A stretch of 64,000 bases of DNA from HGM13233 sp900762805 (GTDB lineage: Bacteria; Bacillota; Clostridia; Oscillospirales; Ruminococcaceae): assembly GCA_937993755.1 (NCBI GenBank), contig CALKMA010000002.1, positions 135,123 to 199,122 on the forward strand, read 5' to 3'. Position numbers and translations under genes: made by a program. The first letter of the stretch is position 1, and each line of letters opens with the position of its first letter. The notes under the pieces were generated by a model. That model made no database searches and was not told the origin of the DNA. It saw nothing but the letters and a program-made list of their open reading frames with translations. Below, in pieces: positions 1-9,008 of the stretch.

Positions 1-64
1 ACACCTCTACGACGTCTCCTTTTTTTCCTGTGCCCTTGACATCGGTCAAAAGAATAACCTTCAT
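1..64 (-). CDS. rplI: 50S ribosomal protein L9 (partial, N-terminus only)
   Basis: The first 21 codons are visible on the minus strand, reading MKVILLTDVKGTGKKGDVVE and continuing off the window edge. This is the conserved start of L9, which binds 23S rRNA and helps keep the reading frame. Its ATG overlaps the TGA of gdpP (ATGA), so the two are translationally coupled. The gdpP-rplI order is common in Firmicutes. Confidence 0.9.
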   Translation of the reverse strand, partial: MKVILLTDVKGTGKKGDVVEV

Positions 65-2034
65 TTCTGTTCCTCCGTTGAATTGGTTTCAAGATAGCGG
101 TCGATGGCGCCGCGAACCAAATCGCGGGCATCGGCGACCGTACAATCCTTCAGCTGAACGCCGGCCATTGTCTGGTGGCCGCCGCCGCCGATATTTTCCA
201 TGATGAGCTGGACATTGTAGGCGCCCAGCGAGCGGGCCGAAAGGTATATGACACCGTTCTCCTCAAAGCCGACGATTGAGCAGCGCACTCCCTCGATATT
301 GAGCAGCTCGTCGGCCGCCTGCGGCACGGCCAGCCGCAGCTCACCCTCCAGCTTGCCGGCAAAGGCAATGGCGCAGCCGCGGTAGATGACGGCGCTTGAC
401 ACCAGCGCGGCCTTGGCCTTGTAAATGTCAAAGCCGGAGGCAAACAGCTTTTTGGCCTCCATCGGCTCGGCCCCCAGCCGCTTGAGCTGGGCAGATGCCT
501 CAAAGGTGCGCGCCCCTGTGCGGAGTGTGAAAAATTTGGTATCAAGCATAATGCCGGACAGCAGAGCCAACGCCTCATAGCGCGTAGCCTTGGCGCTGTC
601 GCTTGTAATATACTGCAGAAGCTCGGTGATCAGCTCAGCACACGATGAAGCGTGCGGATCGTGGTAGAAAAGAACTGAGCGGGTAATGCGGCCGACCGTC
701 ATGCGGTGATGGTCGATAACCACCAGATTTTTGATGAGCGGAACCAGCTCCGGCGCATCGACGCGTGACTCGATCTGTGTATCGACGATAACCAGCAGCG
801 TAGCCGGCGTGATGAGCTGGCGGGCTTCGGCGCTCGAAATAAAGATGCGCGCATAACCGTTCTGCTTCATCAGGTGGACAAGCGACAGCGCCATCGTCGT
901 TTTTTCATCGATCACGATGTTGACGGGCACTCCCAGCGTTGTCGCTGCTCTGGCGATACCGACAGACGAGCCGACCGAGTCAAGGTCGCTCATGCGGTGC
1001 CCCATCACCAACACGTTGCTGCTCTCCGAAATGATGTTGGCCAGCGCCGAAGCGATCGTGCGCGCCCTGATGCGTGTCTGCTTTTCTATCTCTTTCCCGG
1101 CGCCGCCAAAGAAGGTGAATTCCTTGTTGTACTTGACACCGGCCTGATCGCCGCCGCGGCCCATAGCCATGTCGAGCGCCTGCTTGGCGAAGATCTGGTT
1201 TTCATAGAGCGTGCGGGCCCCGTGACCGGCGCCGATCGACAGCGTCAGCGAGATGCCGCCCGTTTCTATCTTGCGCATGGCGTCGAGCACCGGAAAGCGA
1301 TGCTCGATGATCTGCTTCATGTGCTGCTCTTCAATGATGGCGATATAGCCGGTCGTCGAAATCTTGCGCATAATGCCGTTGGTCGAATTGATAAAGTCCT
1401 CGATCACGCGGTCGGCACTCGAAATGATAGCCGATTTGTCGCTGTCCCGCGCGCCTGACATGACGTCCTCATAATTGTCCAGTGAAAACAGCATGACGCA
1501 GGGGCGCGTCTTTTTGAATTCGACGGCCGTATTGTGATTTTCGGTATCCTCAAAGAAAAGGGCAAAGCGCACGCCGGCCGCCGAGGCGGAATCGCTGCAC
1601 AGCACCGAAAAATGCCGCTGCGCGTGGCTCAGCTCCAGTATGGCCCCGTTATGTACCTTTTCGGTGTCAAGCTCCGGCAGCACCGTGGCAGCCGGTTCAA
1701 GCAGCGCCTCCTTGTGCAGAAAAGCGGTGCGGAACAGGTCGTTGTACCAGATGATCTCACCGGACGCCCCGATGGCTGCGGCCGGAACGCCGAAGCCGGA
1801 AACGGCCGTGCGCAGCGTACTGTCTGCCCCGGCATTGACGACCAGCAGCTTTTTGATGAGCGACCGCATCGAAAACAGGTCAAACAAGACGAACAGGATA
1901 AGGACGACAGCCAGCCCCAGACCAACAAGACCGAGGCGCAGATCGATAAAGCAGGCAACAGTCGAGAGCAGGATAAAGCAGGCCGCTGCCGTGGCAATAA
2001 CGATCCAATAGGCTGTTCTGCGGATATTTTTCAT
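61..2034 (-). CDS. gdpP: Cyclic-di-AMP phosphodiesterase GdpP (DHH family)
   Basis: Membrane-bound enzyme that hydrolyses cyclic di-AMP and so affects wall stress and potassium balance. The 657 residues show the full GdpP layout: two membrane segments (about 9-30 and 34-55), a PAS-like region (about 70-160), a degenerate GGDEF region (about 175-300) without a GGDEF signature, a DHH domain with GHRMSDLDS (345-353), D418 and the DHH triad (441-443), and a DHHA1 domain ending in GGGGHQ (616-621). The length matches the family. It sits between rnj and rplI and overlaps rplI by four bases. Metal-binding residues appear intact, so activity is expected. Confidence 0.93.
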   Translation of the reverse strand: MKNIRRTAYWIVIATAAACFILLSTVACFIDLRLGLVGLGLAVVLILFVLFDLFSMRSLIKKLLVVNAGADSTLRTAVSGFGVPAAAIGASGEIIWYNDLFRTAFLHKEALLEPAATVLPELDTEKVHNGAILELSHAQRHFSVLCSDSASAAGVRFALFFEDTENHNTAVEFKKTRPCVMLFSLDNYEDVMSGARDSDKSAIISSADRVIEDFINSTNGIMRKISTTGYIAIIEEQHMKQIIEHRFPVLDAMRKIETGGISLTLSIGAGHGARTLYENQIFAKQALDMAMGRGGDQAGVKYNKEFTFFGGAGKEIEKQTRIRARTIASALANIISESSNVLVMGHRMSDLDSVGSSVGIARAATTLGVPVNIVIDEKTTMALSLVHLMKQNGYARIFISSAEARQLITPATLLVIVDTQIESRVDAPELVPLIKNLVVIDHHRMTVGRITRSVLFYHDPHASSCAELITELLQYITSDSAKATRYEALALLSGIMLDTKFFTLRTGARTFEASAQLKRLGAEPMEAKKLFASGFDIYKAKAALVSSAVIYRGCAIAFAGKLEGELRLAVPQAADELLNIEGVRCSIVGFEENGVIYLSARSLGAYNVQLIMENIGGGGHQTMAGVQLKDCTVADARDLVRGAIDRYLETNSTEEQK

Positions 2035-2239
2035 GTAAAACGAACACCCCAGACTTTCAAGGCTTCCGGCAAACCCCCGCCGCGGACAGTTTTTTCAGCA
2101 GAGGGCTTTTACCGGTATTTTGCCGGCGGGCGGCCGGCGCAGCTGTTTTCATCGGCGAATAGCCGCTTGAGATGGTTTTTCGGCGAAAAGCGCTGCCGCC
2201 CGATTGTTTGACCCGCCGCGCCTCCCGCGTTGGAGCGGC

Positions 2240-4333
2240 TCAGATGCCCATGATAACAGGCAGCACCATCGGCGAGCGCTTGGTCTTGCCGTACATATAC
2301 TCGTTGAGCGCCTCGCGCACCTTGGTCTTCATGACGCTGAGGTCGCCCCGGCTGCTTTTCCACGACTGCGCCGCACAGCGGACGATCAGATCCTTGGCGT
2401 CCTCGATCAAGCGTTCAGACTCCTTGACATACACAAAGCCGCGGGAGATGATGTCGGGTCCCGAAATGATCTCGCCGGTGTTGGAATCGACCGACAGCAC
2501 GGCGACGATCATGCCGTCCTCCGAGAGCTGCTTGCGGTCGCGCAGCACGACGTTTCCAACATCGCCGACGCCGATGCCGTCTACCAGCACGCGGCCGGCC
2601 GGCACCGTTTCTTCAGTCAGAAGCTTTCCGTCGGCGGAAAACTCCAGCACACGGCCGATCTCCGGGATGATGATATGCTTGTCATCAAGGCCCATCAGGC
2701 GCGCCAGACCGGCGTTTTTATAAAGGTGCTTGTACTCGCCGTGTACCGGGATATAGTACTGCGGCTTGACAAGGTCAATGATGGTCTTGATCTCCTCCTG
2801 ACAGGCGTGGCCGGAAACATGGACATCGTACATTGACTCATAGATGACCTCGCTCCCCTTCTTGAGCAGCGCGTTGACGATTTTTCCGACCGATTTTTCG
2901 TTGCCCGGTATGGGGTTGGCCGAGATGATGATAAGATCGTTGTCCGATACAGTGACCTGCCTGTGGCTGCCGGCCGCCATGCGCGACAGCGCCGACAGCG
3001 GCTCGCCCTGGCTGCCCGTTGTGATAATGAGCAGCTCGTCGTCGCGATAGCGGGGTATCTCCGAGATATCGACAAGCAGATCCTTGTCGAATTTCAGATA
3101 ACCCAGCTCGGCGGCAATCTCGGTATAGTTGATCATGCTGCGGCCCGAAAGCGCCACCTTTCGGCCGACGCTTGACGCCAGATCGATGATCTGCTGGATG
3201 CGCTGGATATTTGAGGCGAAAGAGGCGATGATGATGCGCCTCTTGCCCGCCCCGTGGATGAGATTGTTGATGGCCAGACTGACACGGCGCTCGGTCGGCG
3301 TATAGCCGGGGCGCTCGGCGTTGGTGGAATCAACCAGCAGCGCCAGCACGCCCTCGCGCCCCAGCGCGGCAAAGCGGTTGAGATCGATGATCTTGTCAGT
3401 GATGGGCGTGTAGTCTATCTTGAAGTCGCCGGTGTAGACGACGGTGCCGACCGGGCAGCTGATGGCATAGCCGACGGCGTCTGGGATCGAGTGGTTGACA
3501 TGGATTGGCTCAACGGTGAAATCGCCGAGGCTGATGGTCTGCCCCGGCTCGATGACGACCATATCGGGGTTGACGATGGCGCTTTCCTTGAGCTTGGCCT
3601 TGATGAGTCCGAGCGTCAGCTTGGTGCCGTAGATGGGCACCTCCAGCTCACGCAGCAGATAGGGCAGCCCTCCGATATGATCCTCGTGTCCGTGAGTGAT
3701 AAAGATGCCGCGCACGCGCGAACGGTTGCTGATAAGATAGCTGAAATCGGGAATGACGATATCGACGCCGAACAGCTCGTCGTCCGGGAATTCCAGCCCG
3801 CAGTCAACAATAATAATGTCCTGCTTATATTCGTAGGCCGTAATGTTCTTGCCGACCTCCTCGATGCCCCCCAGCGGGATGATGCGCAGCGTGGAGGCGC
3901 GGCTCTTGCCGTTCTGGCGGCTCTGGCGCGGCTTGCTTGCGTGAGCCGCTTCGCTTTTTTCGCTGCGATTTCGGGCGTAAGAGATGAGCGGCGGCTTGGA
4001 TGCCGGCTTCTCGGCAGCGGTAGGCTTCTTTTTCGACGCCGCCCGAACAGCCGTCTTTTCGGCGGGAGCCCCGGCTGCCGGTTTGGTTTTCCTTCCGGCG
4101 GGTGCTTCAGCCGACAGCTTGCCTGCCTTTTCTGCGGGCGCGTCAACTGACGGATTATCCTTCTTAGGCGCCGTTTTACGCTTGGGCTTTTGTGCCGCTC
4201 TGGGCTGCGGAGTTTCGCCGGCCGCAGCAGGCGCCCGCCCGGAATCGCTGCTCTGCGGAAGAATGACGCTGTACAGCTTGCCAGCCGACTGCTCGGCCGT
4301 ATGGCCGGCAGGATTTTGTTGTGTGTTTTTCAT
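2240..4333 (-). CDS. rnj: Ribonuclease J with long Lys/Ala/Pro-rich N-terminal extension
   Basis: Metallo-beta-lactamase/beta-CASP nuclease with 5'-3' exo- and endonuclease activity in mRNA decay and rRNA maturation. The catalytic region begins at about residue 149 (LRIIPLGGIEEVGKN), and the zinc motif HGHEDH lies at 214-219. About 148 residues precede it, rich in Lys, Ala and Pro with loose internal repeats (APAEK, KPAAG). Typical RNase J is about 555 residues, so at 697 this is unusually long. The ATG at 4333 follows a good TTTGGAGG site, which supports the extension being translated. The same arrangement is known in some clostridia and actinobacteria. gdpP follows 205 bp downstream on the same strand. 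Confidence 0.93.
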   Translation of the reverse strand: MKNTQQNPAGHTAEQSAGKLYSVILPQSSDSGRAPAAAGETPQPRAAQKPKRKTAPKKDNPSVDAPAEKAGKLSAEAPAGRKTKPAAGAPAEKTAVRAASKKKPTAAEKPASKPPLISYARNRSEKSEAAHASKPRQSRQNGKSRASTLRIIPLGGIEEVGKNITAYEYKQDIIIVDCGLEFPDDELFGVDIVIPDFSYLISNRSRVRGIFITHGHEDHIGGLPYLLRELEVPIYGTKLTLGLIKAKLKESAIVNPDMVVIEPGQTISLGDFTVEPIHVNHSIPDAVGYAISCPVGTVVYTGDFKIDYTPITDKIIDLNRFAALGREGVLALLVDSTNAERPGYTPTERRVSLAINNLIHGAGKRRIIIASFASNIQRIQQIIDLASSVGRKVALSGRSMINYTEIAAELGYLKFDKDLLVDISEIPRYRDDELLIITTGSQGEPLSALSRMAAGSHRQVTVSDNDLIIISANPIPGNEKSVGKIVNALLKKGSEVIYESMYDVHVSGHACQEEIKTIIDLVKPQYYIPVHGEYKHLYKNAGLARLMGLDDKHIIIPEIGRVLEFSADGKLLTEETVPAGRVLVDGIGVGDVGNVVLRDRKQLSEDGMIVAVLSVDSNTGEIISGPDIISRGFVYVKESERLIEDAKDLIVRCAAQSWKSSRGDLSVMKTKVREALNEYMYGKTKRSPMVLPVIMGI

Positions 4334-4554
4334 TAAACCTCCAAAAAAGTGTGCAAAGCTCAGTCGATCAAAGGCGACCGACTGAAAAATTCAATGTTTT
4401 GTAATCTATATTAACAAACATTTTCGAAAATTAAGGGCGAAAAGTGAAATGCCACTTGAAATCTGCCCAAAATAATGATACTTTTATTGAGGAAAAAAGT
4501 CAACAGCAAATCGGCGGATGTTTCAATTTTGTGCCGATTTGGGAGGAGTCTGAT

Positions 4555-5004
4555 TTGAAACAGGTCGTTATCTACACCGACGGTTCGTGCAAAAACAACC
4601 CCGGACCGGGCGGCTGGGCCGCCATTCTGCAATATGGTACAGCTGAACGGGTGCTGAGCGGCGGCGAGGCTAAAACCACCAATAACCGCATGGAGCTGAC
4701 CGCCGTCATCGAGGCGCTTTCGGCCCTCAAGGAGCGCTGCAGCGTCACACTCTACAGCGATTCGCGCTATGTCATCGACGGCATTTCCAAGGGCTGGGTC
4801 AGCGCATGGCGCGCCAAAGGCTGGAAAAAGTCGGACGGCAAGCCTGCCCTTAATCCTGAGCTGTGGCAGCGGCTGCTGGAGCTGCTTGAACGGCAGCAGG
4901 TCACCTTTGTCTGGGTCAAGGGCCATGCCGATAATCCCGGCAACGAGCAGTGCGACGCCCTTGCGCAGGCCGAGGCTGCAAAATTCAAAAAGGCGGGCGC
5001 CTGA
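4555..5004 (+). CDS. rnhA: Ribonuclease HI
   Basis: Degrades the RNA strand of RNA-DNA hybrids. The start is taken as TTG at 4555 because GGGAGGA (4541-4547) lies 7 bases upstream and the product then starts MKQVVIYTDGS and has 149 residues, the usual RNase HI size. A GTG at 4444 in the same frame would add 37 residues unlike the family. Catalytic acidic residues are present in YTDGSC, NNRMEL, YSDSRY and HADNPGNEQCD. It is divergent from rnj and followed 146 bp later by mnmA. Confidence 0.93.
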   Translation: MKQVVIYTDGSCKNNPGPGGWAAILQYGTAERVLSGGEAKTTNNRMELTAVIEALSALKERCSVTLYSDSRYVIDGISKGWVSAWRAKGWKKSDGKPALNPELWQRLLELLERQQVTFVWVKGHADNPGNEQCDALAQAEAAKFKKAGA

Positions 5005-5150
5005 GGCAGGGGCCGAACCCAAATACTAAAACACGGCGGCTGACGCCGGCAGCTCTCCCGCTTCAAGGCCGGCGAAGCACCTGACCGCAGCTTCCCCGGC
5101 ACATTTTTCTTAAACTATTATTCCACAAGCAACAGGCAGGTCAATCTCCT

Positions 5151-6209
5151 ATGACAAAGAATATTAAGCCGAAAATACTGGTTGCCATGAGCGGCGGAGT
5201 TGACAGCGCCGTTGCCGCCAGCCGTCTGCAGCAGGCCGGATACGAGGTCTATGGCGTCGTCTTTCGTATGTCGCCGCTGCACGATGCCGCCGTCTCCGCC
5301 GCAGATGACTGCTGCCGGAAGCTTGGCATCCCGCTGACTGTCCGTGACATGACGGCAGAATTTGAACGGGTCGTTATCGACGATTTCTGCCGCCAGTATG
5401 CCATCGGGCGCACACCGAATCCCTGCGTCATCTGCAATCCGCACGTCAAATTCCGCGCGCTGGCCGATACAGCCGACGCGCTTGGCATCAAGTTTCTTGC
5501 AACGGGCCACTATGCCCGCATCATCCGTATCGGCGGCACAGCGGCTCTGGCCGCGTCGGTCTGTGCGGCGCGCGACCAAAGCTACATGCTCTACCGGCTG
5601 CCGCAGGATATCCTGGAACGCCTGGTCTTTCCGCTTGAAGATGCTTACAAGGAGGACGTTCGCGGCGAGGCGCGGGCCTTGCAGCTGCCCAGCGCCGACA
5701 CGCCCGACAGCCAGGAGATCTGCTTTATCGAAGGAAGGGACTACCCGGCCTATCTCCATGCGCGAGGCGTGACCGGCCGCAGCGGCCGCTTTCTGCTGCC
5801 CGACGGCCGTGCCCTCCCCCACGCCGGCGTCGAATACTATACCGTCGGCCAGCGCAGGGGGCTTGGCATCGCCTACTCCGAGCCGCTGTTCGTCAAGGAA
5901 ATCCGTCCGGACGGCGATATTGTACTGTCGGTGGCCGGCGGCGAATACGCTGACGGCGTGACGGTCACAGACGCCGTGTTCAGCCCCCTGTTCCGTTCCG
6001 ACCTGCCGCTTACCGTTAAGATCCGCAGCATGGCAAAGGCCGCCCCCTGCCGGCTGACGTTCGAGGGCAGCCGCATCCGCTGCCGCTTTGAGCAGCCGCA
6101 GCGCGCCCCTGCTCCGGGGCAGTCGGCCGTATTCTACCGGCAGGATATCGTGGTCGGCGGCGGCTTTATTGATGAAACTTATGTTGAAAATAAAGAGGCA
6201 TTGTGTTAA
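5151..6209 (+). CDS. mnmA: tRNA-specific 2-thiouridylase MnmA
   Basis: ATP-dependent sulfur transferase that makes 2-thiouridine at wobble position 34 of Lys, Glu and Gln tRNAs. The PP-loop SGGVDS is at 14-19. The catalytic cysteine motif NPCVICNPHVKF (C92, C95) and the second cysteine in EICFIEGRDYPAYL are both present. The C-terminal beta-barrel is intact, and 352 residues is normal. Its 3' end carries the likely glnS promoter, which puts tRNA-Gln thiolation next to tRNA-Gln charging; whether that pairing matters is unknown. Confidence 0.94.
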   Translation: MTKNIKPKILVAMSGGVDSAVAASRLQQAGYEVYGVVFRMSPLHDAAVSAADDCCRKLGIPLTVRDMTAEFERVVIDDFCRQYAIGRTPNPCVICNPHVKFRALADTADALGIKFLATGHYARIIRIGGTAALAASVCAARDQSYMLYRLPQDILERLVFPLEDAYKEDVRGEARALQLPSADTPDSQEICFIEGRDYPAYLHARGVTGRSGRFLLPDGRALPHAGVEYYTVGQRRGLGIAYSEPLFVKEIRPDGDIVLSVAGGEYADGVTVTDAVFSPLFRSDLPLTVKIRSMAKAAPCRLTFEGSRIRCRFEQPQRAPAPGQSAVFYRQDIVVGGGFIDETYVENKEALC

Positions 6210-6212
6210 AAT
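6184..6212 (+). promoter_or_regulatory. Sigma-A-type promoter for glnS, inside the mnmA 3' end
   Basis: TTGAAA (6184-6189), 17-bp spacer, TAAAAT (6207-6212). It overlaps the last codons of mnmA and lies about 30 bp before the glnS start. Read by eye. Confidence 0.5.
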
Positions 6213-6242
6213 CTGTCCTATAGACTTTTGGAGGGTACGCTC

Positions 6243-7910
6243 ATGTTAGAGGACACCAGTAACTTCATCTACGACATCATCGAGGAAGACCTCAAGGAAG
6301 GCCGGTATGACCATGTTCATACCCGCTTCCCGCCGGAGCCAAACGGTTATCTGCACATTGGCAGCGCCAAGGCCATTCTGATCAACGCCGGCGCCGCCCA
6401 GAAATTCGGCGGGCTGTTCAACCTCCGCTATGATGACACCAACCCCGTCAAGGAGGATGACGAATATGTCCAGTCCATCCTTGAGGATCTTCGCTGGCTG
6501 GGCGCCGAGCCGACCGGCGGTATTTTCTACGGCTCCGACTACTTTGACCAGTGCTATGAATACGCTGTCAAGCTCATCAGGGACGGCAAGGCCTATGTCT
6601 GCTCGCTTTCACAGGAGGAAATGCGCGCCTACCGCGGCACGCTGACAGAGCCGGGCAAAAGCAGCCCTTACCGCGACCGCTCGGTCGAGGAAAATCTCGA
6701 TCTGTTCGAGCGCATGAAAAACGGCGAATTCCCCAACGGCGCTCACACGCTGCGCGCCAAGATCGACATGGCCAGCCCCAACATGAATATGCGCGACCCG
6801 GCCATCTACCGCATCATCCATACCTCCCATCACCGGCAGGGCAATAAATGGTGCATTTACCCTCTCTACGATTTCGCCCACCCCATTCAGGACGCCATCG
6901 AGGGCATCACGCACTCGCTTTGCTCCATCGAATTTGAAAATCACCGCCCGCTGTATGAATGGGTCATCGACAACATCGGCTTCGGCGACAAGCCCAACAA
7001 GCCCAAGCAGCGCGAGTTCGCCCGTCTCAACGTGTCGCACACCGTCATGAGCAAGCGCTACCTGCGGGAGCTGGTCGAAACGCATATCGTTGATGGGTGG
7101 GACGACCCCCGTATGCCGACCCTCTGCGGCCTGCGCCGCCGAGGCTACACCCCGGCATCCATTAAGGCTTTTGTCGAGCTGGCCGGCGTTTCCAAGGCCT
7201 ACAGCAATGTCGATATCGGTATGCTCGAACACTGCATCCGCGACGAGCTGAACATGACGGCGCAGCGCCGTGTGGCGGTGCTTGATCCTGTTGAGGTCGA
7301 GATCACCAACTATCCCGACGGCAAAGCCGAAAGCTTCCGGCTGACCAACAACCCCAATGATCCTGACGCCGGCACCCGCGAGGTCAGCTTTTCCAAGCAC
7401 CTGTTCATCGAGCGTGCCGATTTCCTGCCCGCTCCGGTGCCCAAATTTTTCCGGCTCTACCCCGGCAAGGAGGTGCGCCTGATGGGCAGCTATATCATCA
7501 AATGCACCGGCTTTGACGCCGACGACAGCGGCCGCGTTACCAAGATTTATGCCACCGCCGACCTTGAAAGCGGCTGCAGCGACCCGACCGACGGACGCAA
7601 GATCAAGGGCACCATCCACTGGCTCAACGCCGGCGACTGCGAGAGCTGCATCGCCCGCCTGTACGACCGGCTGTTCACCCTTGAAAACATCAACGACATG
7701 CCGGAGGGCACCGGCTACGGCGACTACCTCAACAAGGATTCCATCATCGAATACCCCGATTGCCGCGTTGAAAAGGGCCTGCTGGAAACCGATCCTGCCG
7801 AACACTTCCAGTTCGTGCGCAACGGCTACTTTATCCGGGACAGCAAAAACAGCCGCGTCTTCAACAGCATCGTCAATCTCAAGGATTCCTGGGCGAAAGC
7901 CAACAAGTAA
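6243..7910 (+). CDS. glnS: Glutaminyl-tRNA synthetase
   Basis: Class I synthetase that charges tRNA-Gln directly. The ATG at 6243 is chosen because GGAGGG (6230-6235) precedes it at a normal distance; a TTG at 6228 overlaps that site. The class I motif is LHIGSAKA and the KMSKS-like motif is VMSKRY. The C-terminal anticodon-binding beta-barrels are complete, giving 555 residues, the usual size. Most Firmicutes make Gln-tRNA by GatCAB transamidation, but several clostridial lineages carry a transferred GlnRS. The next gene is the riboswitch-controlled transporter. Confidence 0.95.
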   Translation: MLEDTSNFIYDIIEEDLKEGRYDHVHTRFPPEPNGYLHIGSAKAILINAGAAQKFGGLFNLRYDDTNPVKEDDEYVQSILEDLRWLGAEPTGGIFYGSDYFDQCYEYAVKLIRDGKAYVCSLSQEEMRAYRGTLTEPGKSSPYRDRSVEENLDLFERMKNGEFPNGAHTLRAKIDMASPNMNMRDPAIYRIIHTSHHRQGNKWCIYPLYDFAHPIQDAIEGITHSLCSIEFENHRPLYEWVIDNIGFGDKPNKPKQREFARLNVSHTVMSKRYLRELVETHIVDGWDDPRMPTLCGLRRRGYTPASIKAFVELAGVSKAYSNVDIGMLEHCIRDELNMTAQRRVAVLDPVEVEITNYPDGKAESFRLTNNPNDPDAGTREVSFSKHLFIERADFLPAPVPKFFRLYPGKEVRLMGSYIIKCTGFDADDSGRVTKIYATADLESGCSDPTDGRKIKGTIHWLNAGDCESCIARLYDRLFTLENINDMPEGTGYGDYLNKDSIIEYPDCRVEKGLLETDPAEHFQFVRNGYFIRDSKNSRVFNSIVNLKDSWAKANK

Positions 7911-7926
7911 CAGCACATTCAGAATT

Positions 7927-8024
7927 GCAGAGTAGGATACCGCGCGTAAAGTGCCGGCCCGACGGGGAGTTGCGGAACGGACGAAAAGAGCTTCTCTTGC
8001 GGTACGGTATCCGCATCCCGCTGC
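7927..8024 (+). ncRNA. Tetrahydrofolate (THF) riboswitch
   Basis: The region matches the folT-type THF aptamer: GAGTAG, CGCGTAAAGTGCC, GGGG-TTGCGG, ACGAAA, GCGGTA and GCATCCCGCTGC occur in the consensus order. The closing stem is GCAG (7927-7930) with CTGC (8021-8024), and a perfect 7-bp stem pairs 7935-7941 with 8006-8012. It lies between glnS and a FolT-like transporter, the expected genomic partner. No covariance search was run. Confidence 0.85.
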
Positions 8025-8031
8025 CGCATAC

Positions 8032-8048
8032 AAGGCCACAGGGGCCTT
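8032..8048 (+). promoter_or_regulatory. Hairpin between THF aptamer and folT; possible expression platform
   Basis: AAGGCC (8032-8037) pairs with GGCCTT (8043-8048) just after the aptamer. There is no T-run, so a classic terminator is unlikely. AGGCC here could instead pair with GGCCT at 8085-8089, which overlaps the AAGGAGG ribosome site (8080-8086). That suggests translational control, but it is inference. Confidence 0.4.
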
Positions 8049-8094
8049 CCATTGCTTGCACGGGATATTTTTGCAGGCAAAGGAGGCCTCTTTT

Positions 8095-9006
8095 ATGTCC
8101 AAACAATCTCAAACGCTTTACAAAATCACCGTTACAGCCGTCTTTCTGGCACTCGGCGTCGTCGTCAGCCTGCTGGCATCCTTCGATATTCCCGTTCTCG
8201 GTGAATCGGGGATCAAGGTCGGCTTTGCCGGCGTCTTCACGTCCTTTCCGGCGCTGCTTTTCGGCCCGTGGTACGGCGGGGCGGCCTCGGCGCTCGCCGA
8301 TTTCTTCCGTGCCATCATCAAGCCGACCGGCGCCTTCAACCCGCTGTTCACCCTCACGGCCTTTCTGGGCGGTTTTCTGCGCGGGCTGATCTTCTCCTGC
8401 CTGCGCAATAAAAAGGCGCTGGCGGTCAAAATAGGGACCTATGCGGTCGGTCTTGTCTCGATAGCGGCAGGCATTATCAACCGCTTCCTGCTGCACGCTG
8501 ACGGCATCTCCCCTGCCCTCTTTGACGGGATGGAGCCGGCTGCTGTCGATGTCGGCAAGTTTTCCCTCATTGGCCGGCTGATCGTCAGCCGCGCCGCCAT
8601 CACAAAAAACGCCGCCGCCAATCTCAGCAGCTACATCATCTACTGCACCTCAGCACTCATCCTTTTCGGAGCGCTGCTGCTGGCTGCCGCCATCATCAAC
8701 GACCTTGTCTCGCTGCGCCGCCCCGACAGCCCGCAGCGCAATACCGGCATCAAGATAACACTGGCGCTGGTGCTTTCCGGGCTGATTCAGACGACCGTCA
8801 ACACAGTCATCCTGCGCGAAATGATCTATGCCTCATGGCGGCAGCTCGGCTTCTTTGCCGTCTGGGTCCCGCGCGCCATTGAAGAAGTCGTCGTGCGCGT
8901 CATCCAGGCATGGCTTGTCAGCCTGCTGTATGAGATCTATTGCAGCCGCCTGAGACCGCGACCGGTGCAGAACGGCGACACACATTCAGAAAATTCAGGA
9001 GAATAA
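8095..9006 (+). CDS. folT: Folate ECF transporter S component (FolT-like)
   Basis: Substrate-binding membrane subunit that would work with a shared EcfAAT module (not in the window) to import folate. The ATG at 8095 follows AAGGAGG. The N-terminal half has the S-component pattern of hydrophobic helices with an FGPWYGG loop and a nearby ADFFRAIIKPTG segment. At 303 residues it is well above the usual 170-190: about 90 residues, partly polar, are inserted before the final helices (about 175-200, 215-235, 255-285). Folate specificity rests mainly on the THF riboswitch just upstream. Confidence 0.8.
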   Translation: MSKQSQTLYKITVTAVFLALGVVVSLLASFDIPVLGESGIKVGFAGVFTSFPALLFGPWYGGAASALADFFRAIIKPTGAFNPLFTLTAFLGGFLRGLIFSCLRNKKALAVKIGTYAVGLVSIAAGIINRFLLHADGISPALFDGMEPAAVDVGKFSLIGRLIVSRAAITKNAAANLSSYIIYCTSALILFGALLLAAAIINDLVSLRRPDSPQRNTGIKITLALVLSGLIQTTVNTVILREMIYASWRQLGFFAVWVPRAIEEVVVRVIQAWLVSLLYEIYCSRLRPRPVQNGDTHSENSGE

Positions 9007-9008
9007 TC

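Noticed and set aside
4444..4554. Upstream GTG start for rnhA
   Set aside because: Adds 37 residues unlike the family; the TTG at 4555 has the ribosome site.
6609..8102. 497-codon frame antisense to glnS
   Set aside because: Shadow of glnS; composition is biased and no start signal is seen.
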